Shown here piece by piece: positions 60,786 to 64,000 of a DNA stretch of 64,000 nucleotides (the first letter of the stretch is position 1; the number at the start of each line of letters is the position of its first letter). The translations under genes were made by a program, and so were the position numbers. The notes under the pieces were generated by a model, which saw nothing but the letters and a program-made list of their open reading frames with translations, was not told the DNA's origin and did no database searches. The stretch spans positions 88,885,529-88,949,528 of the forward strand of contig CM043959.1 in assembly GCA_014529385.2 (NCBI GenBank). Direction: 5' to 3'. Source of the stretch: Adiantum capillus-veneris (Eukaryota; Streptophyta; Polypodiopsida; Polypodiales; Pteridaceae).

Positions 60786-63006
60786 TGTGTGATCCCCGTC
60801 GTCTCAAACGACGGATCTGATGGTAAACCTGGTGGCCACTAGATCTACAGCGGAAGTAAACAAAGTGGTTTATGGTTCATCTAGCGAACGCTCTCTGATC
60901 ACAAAGTGAGTCGAGTTCGAGCCTACTAGCATCGAGATCTAGTTCCACCCCGCAGGGGAAGCGTGATTAACTTATCTAACGATCCTAAGACCCACCTTCC
61001 AAGAAGAGAGAAGTCATGAGTGCCTTTTTTCCCATGTTTCAGAGACACGTACACTTAACGCTACGCCGCTCTTGGGGCAATGAGTAATACTAGCGTCGAT
61101 TTATAACACTATGGGGACGGAGAGTTCCCGACCAATCGGGACCACCCTTCTCATAGGCATTGGCAACCCGAGCCAAGCCCCCACTTTCCACCCCATACTC
61201 ACACTTCCTTTGTTACCTAACTACTACCACAATGGTTGTTCAACATATAAGTTCTTTGTTTATTTTTCCGATTCACAAGTTCTTTAATACAGTCCTTCAA
61301 CCAGTATTGCAAAGCGACACCAAGATAGTAATTCACTCAAAAACTCATTCATTTAAAGTTCCAATGCTCTGGAGGCACAAAATCCACTAGTGAGTGTTTA
61401 CTCCACCCGTTGTCGCCTAGTTGCCCATACAACTAGGTTGTCCACCGCTTAACCAAGAGTCGTGGACTTCCACCGCTTAACCAGCAGTCGTGGATTCAAG
61501 AGCTATTAACTAGGAGCTCTAGCTCCTACAAATAACTTCGCGAGCTGCCCCCTGTGATCAAGAGGGGGTTCGGACTAGATCAACATTGGAATTGAAAATG
61601 AACTAGCTGAGCTAAATTTTCCCTAGCAACCAATCTTTCCTACTTCAGGCAGTATATTCCGAAAGAATTCTTTACTACTTGAATATAAAATACAATTAAT
61701 TTAAATGCCGTGGTTTTCATTTATTTCCAACATGTTGGGAAATGTGTTTTTCATCCTACCTTATCGAATGCAATGTTGCTTTAACAAACTTGAATTAAAA
61801 CTTGACCTACCTCCACAATTTCCTCATCATTGCTCCGTGAGATGGCTGGTACTTGGTCGACCATGGGAGCTTTTCCCTTTCCATTAGTGTTGCTTGTCCC
61901 CGCCTCGCGGTCATGGGAACCACCGAAACGAGTTCTCTTTACCGGAGCCATTCTATACTCACTACTTAATTAACAACTTGGGAAAAGAGAGCTAACATTC
62001 GAGAGTAACATGCAACCATGATGACGGATTAGTTTCAATAAGAAAATCCCCTTGTACGAGAGGTTAGACTTACTTAAAGACATAGAGAATCCCGATAGCA
62101 CCATACTTGTTCTATGGACATAGGCTCTAAGGTTAATTATTTGGCCTAGGTAATTAAGAATTTCAGATTTCTACTTGATCTATTTACTAGAGATGAATTA
62201 GGCATGCTTAATCACTTCCTAATGCAAGTAGAGATTTGCAAATTTACCGCATGCATAGGTGAGAGGATTCCTTTTTCCTAGTGGATTAATTGTGGAATTA
62301 ACTACACTAATTACATCCTAATATTTGAACAAATTGAATCTAAACATAGCTATGTAAACATTTTGTGGTGGTAATAGAATGAAATAGACTAACCTTATCA
62401 CATTGCTGGCTTGATTCTATCATTGATTAACTATAATGACTTAGTGGATAATTCTCTTATTGCTAATCATACATTAATCTATGATTAGGAGAGGTTAATT
62501 GTTTGCATAATTGACAATTAGAATTAAGAATGTGCAATGGAATAACCATATAGCAATTTAGAGTGTGTCTAATGAGAAATTTAACTGTGCTATGCATACT
62601 AGCAGTGGAATTATGAGAACCATAGAAGGAATTATAACATAACGTGAAATTAGATTTATGTTACCGTAGTTTGGGCTGAATTTGAATCAATTTGCTGATC
62701 CAAAGGAGCTTCTTGTGGCGAGAATTGGGCAGCACTTCCGTCTTTTGCTCCTTCTCCAAAGGCTATGTGTGCCGGCAGCACCTCCCCAAGGTGTGTGTGT
62801 GTATGTGTGTGTGTGCATGTGTATACTGAATGTGTGTGTGAGCATATATGTGCTTGTGTGTGTCATGAGAGCATGCTCTTATATAGGCTCACAAGCTGAA
62901 AAATTCAAATTTACCTGTTATATGCATCTGGAGGAGTACTCACTTCATGCATGGTAGCTCTAGTTGCATACTTACCAAGTGTCCCAACCTGCTCAAGCGA
63001 TCACTT

Positions 63007-63096
<90 letters not shown>

Positions 63097-63541
63097 GGAA
63101 AGTAGCCCACGAGCCCTGTGAGTGTGTGAGGGTGCCGTCTACCTACCATATCAACTCAACAGTGGCCTCGAGCCGGTTCCCACACAGCTCCCGAGCCCCG
63201 GTGCCTCCCCCCACAACCTTAGGAAAAATTGTTTTTAATCCTAGACGGGCAATTCTAATCAGATTTTGATTCTGAAACTTGCTATGCTTAGCTAGAACTA
63301 AGGTGAATAATCCCAAGTACCTACCATATTTAGGATCCCTCATCATCCAAAAATGCATTTTTTTTCAAATTTGGGTTACGGGTGTAGTTTGTCGAGACGG
63401 TCAAAACTAGACGGGTCGGGCGACCAAAAACTTACTATTTTTGGAAATTTTACAAATCTTATTTTAATTCACGTTTGGAAGCTTTATGAATTCTAAACAT
63501 CATGGCATCGATAGATTTTGGAAAATGCTAAAAATAGTAAC
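60786..63541 (-). repeat. 5' LTR (right, ~2.75 kb)
   Basis: Begins TGTGTGATCCCCG and aligns with the left LTR to about ATAGTAAC at 63541. It carries ~95 extra bases at about 61480-61575 and a longer CT run (63008-63093). Confidence 0.88.
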
Positions 63542-63765
63542 TTTTTCCATTATGATAAGTTCCCAAAAGCAAAGCTCTATATCTGGCTACAGAGGGGGTG
63601 CTAGTAGTTGAGTTGGGGCACTTTCTAGCATTACCTAGTGCGTATAAGTTGGCCTGTAGTGCTCAATTTTCAGTGCCAACAATTGCATCAACTACCGCAT
63701 GGCTATAAGTACATATTGAATGGAGTGGTAAAATCTCTCTACCACCATCTCCATAAGATCTACTC

Positions 63766-63991
63766 TCTTGTTTGTGGAAAGAAGAAGAAGAAAAAGAAAA
63801 CACTCTCTTTACTTTCTTACTATCTTCTCTTTGCTTTTCACGGTGTGTGCATTCTTCAACAACTTCATAGCAAAAACCTCTTGTTTGTGGAAAGAAGAAG
63901 AAGAAAAAGAAAACACTCTCTTTACTTTCTTACTATCTTCTCTTTGCTTTTCATGGTGTGTGCATTCTTCAACAACTTCATAGCAAAAACC
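63766..63991 (+). repeat. 113-bp tandem duplication
   Basis: TCTTGTTTGTGGAAAGAAGAAG...CATAGCAAAAACC occurs twice with one visible difference (CACGG/CATGG). The rest of 63542-64000 has no supported gene. Confidence 0.9.
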
Positions 63992-64000
63992 TCTGAGTAG

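Larger units (their letters stand above)
55914..63541 (-). mobile_element. Gag-only LTR retrotransposon with long LTRs
   Basis: Direct repeats 55914-58820 and 60786-~63541 flank a 2-kb interior. Primer site TGGTATCAGAGC and a polypurine tract (minus GTTGGGGAGGA) set minus orientation. Only a broken gag is present; no protease, RT or integrase. The left border is TG at 55914, but no matching target duplication was found at the right end, so the right border is approximate. Confidence 0.88.

Overview
The window is a transposon-dense piece of a large eukaryotic genome. It has spliced genes, a Ty3/gypsy element with an extra plant-style RNase H domain, tRNA-type primer binding sites, and long CA/GA microsatellites. 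A land plant is the best fit. A seed-free plant such as a fern is my guess from general protein style, not something the sequence proves. I see no ordinary single-copy host gene; nearly everything is nested mobile DNA.

Layout. 1-~6780: a minus-strand, frameshifted Ty3/gypsy element with gag-protease, RT, two RNase H domains and the start of integrase, plus a probable 5' LTR at the right. 6781-8187: AT-rich spacer with a 128-bp TG/GA microsatellite. 8188-43368: a minus-strand, protein-poor LTR retrotransposon with 5-bp target duplications ATGCT. Its 3' LTR is 8188-9123 and its internal part is 9124-12782. Its second LTR is split into 12783-13188 and 42828-43368.

13189-42822: the centrepiece, a 29,634-bp DNA element inserted into that LTR. 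It has perfect 16-bp terminal inverted repeats (AAGACCATATTAGGTA) and a 5-bp target duplication (TGAGT). The intact LTR copy at 8188-9123 acts as a related empty site. It has two divergent transcription units. The rightward unit (39303-42530) encodes a protein with a DUF8039-like start and a DUF7869-like, candidate DDE-type transposase core, now broken by two stops and a frameshift. The leftward unit starts with a ParB-like exon and a DNA-methylase-like exon. These are followed by three separate 3' exons (SET domain, FCP1-like phosphatase b, FCP1-like phosphatase a), all of which start in the phase that fits the methylase exon's donor. The rest is filled with a repeat motif (GGTCCACCACTTGTCCAA and its complement) that I saw only inside this element. 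It is built up as ~50-bp monomers, 425/442-bp units and an 867-bp higher-order repeat.

44165-52247: a degenerate RT-only retroelement between ~2-kb direct repeats (Penelope-like is the best guess). 52248-53904: the end of another LTR with its polypurine tract. 54439-55563: remnant of an unrecognised gene family. 55914-~63541: a gag-only LTR retrotransposon with ~2.8-kb LTRs. 63766-63991: a 113-bp tandem duplication.
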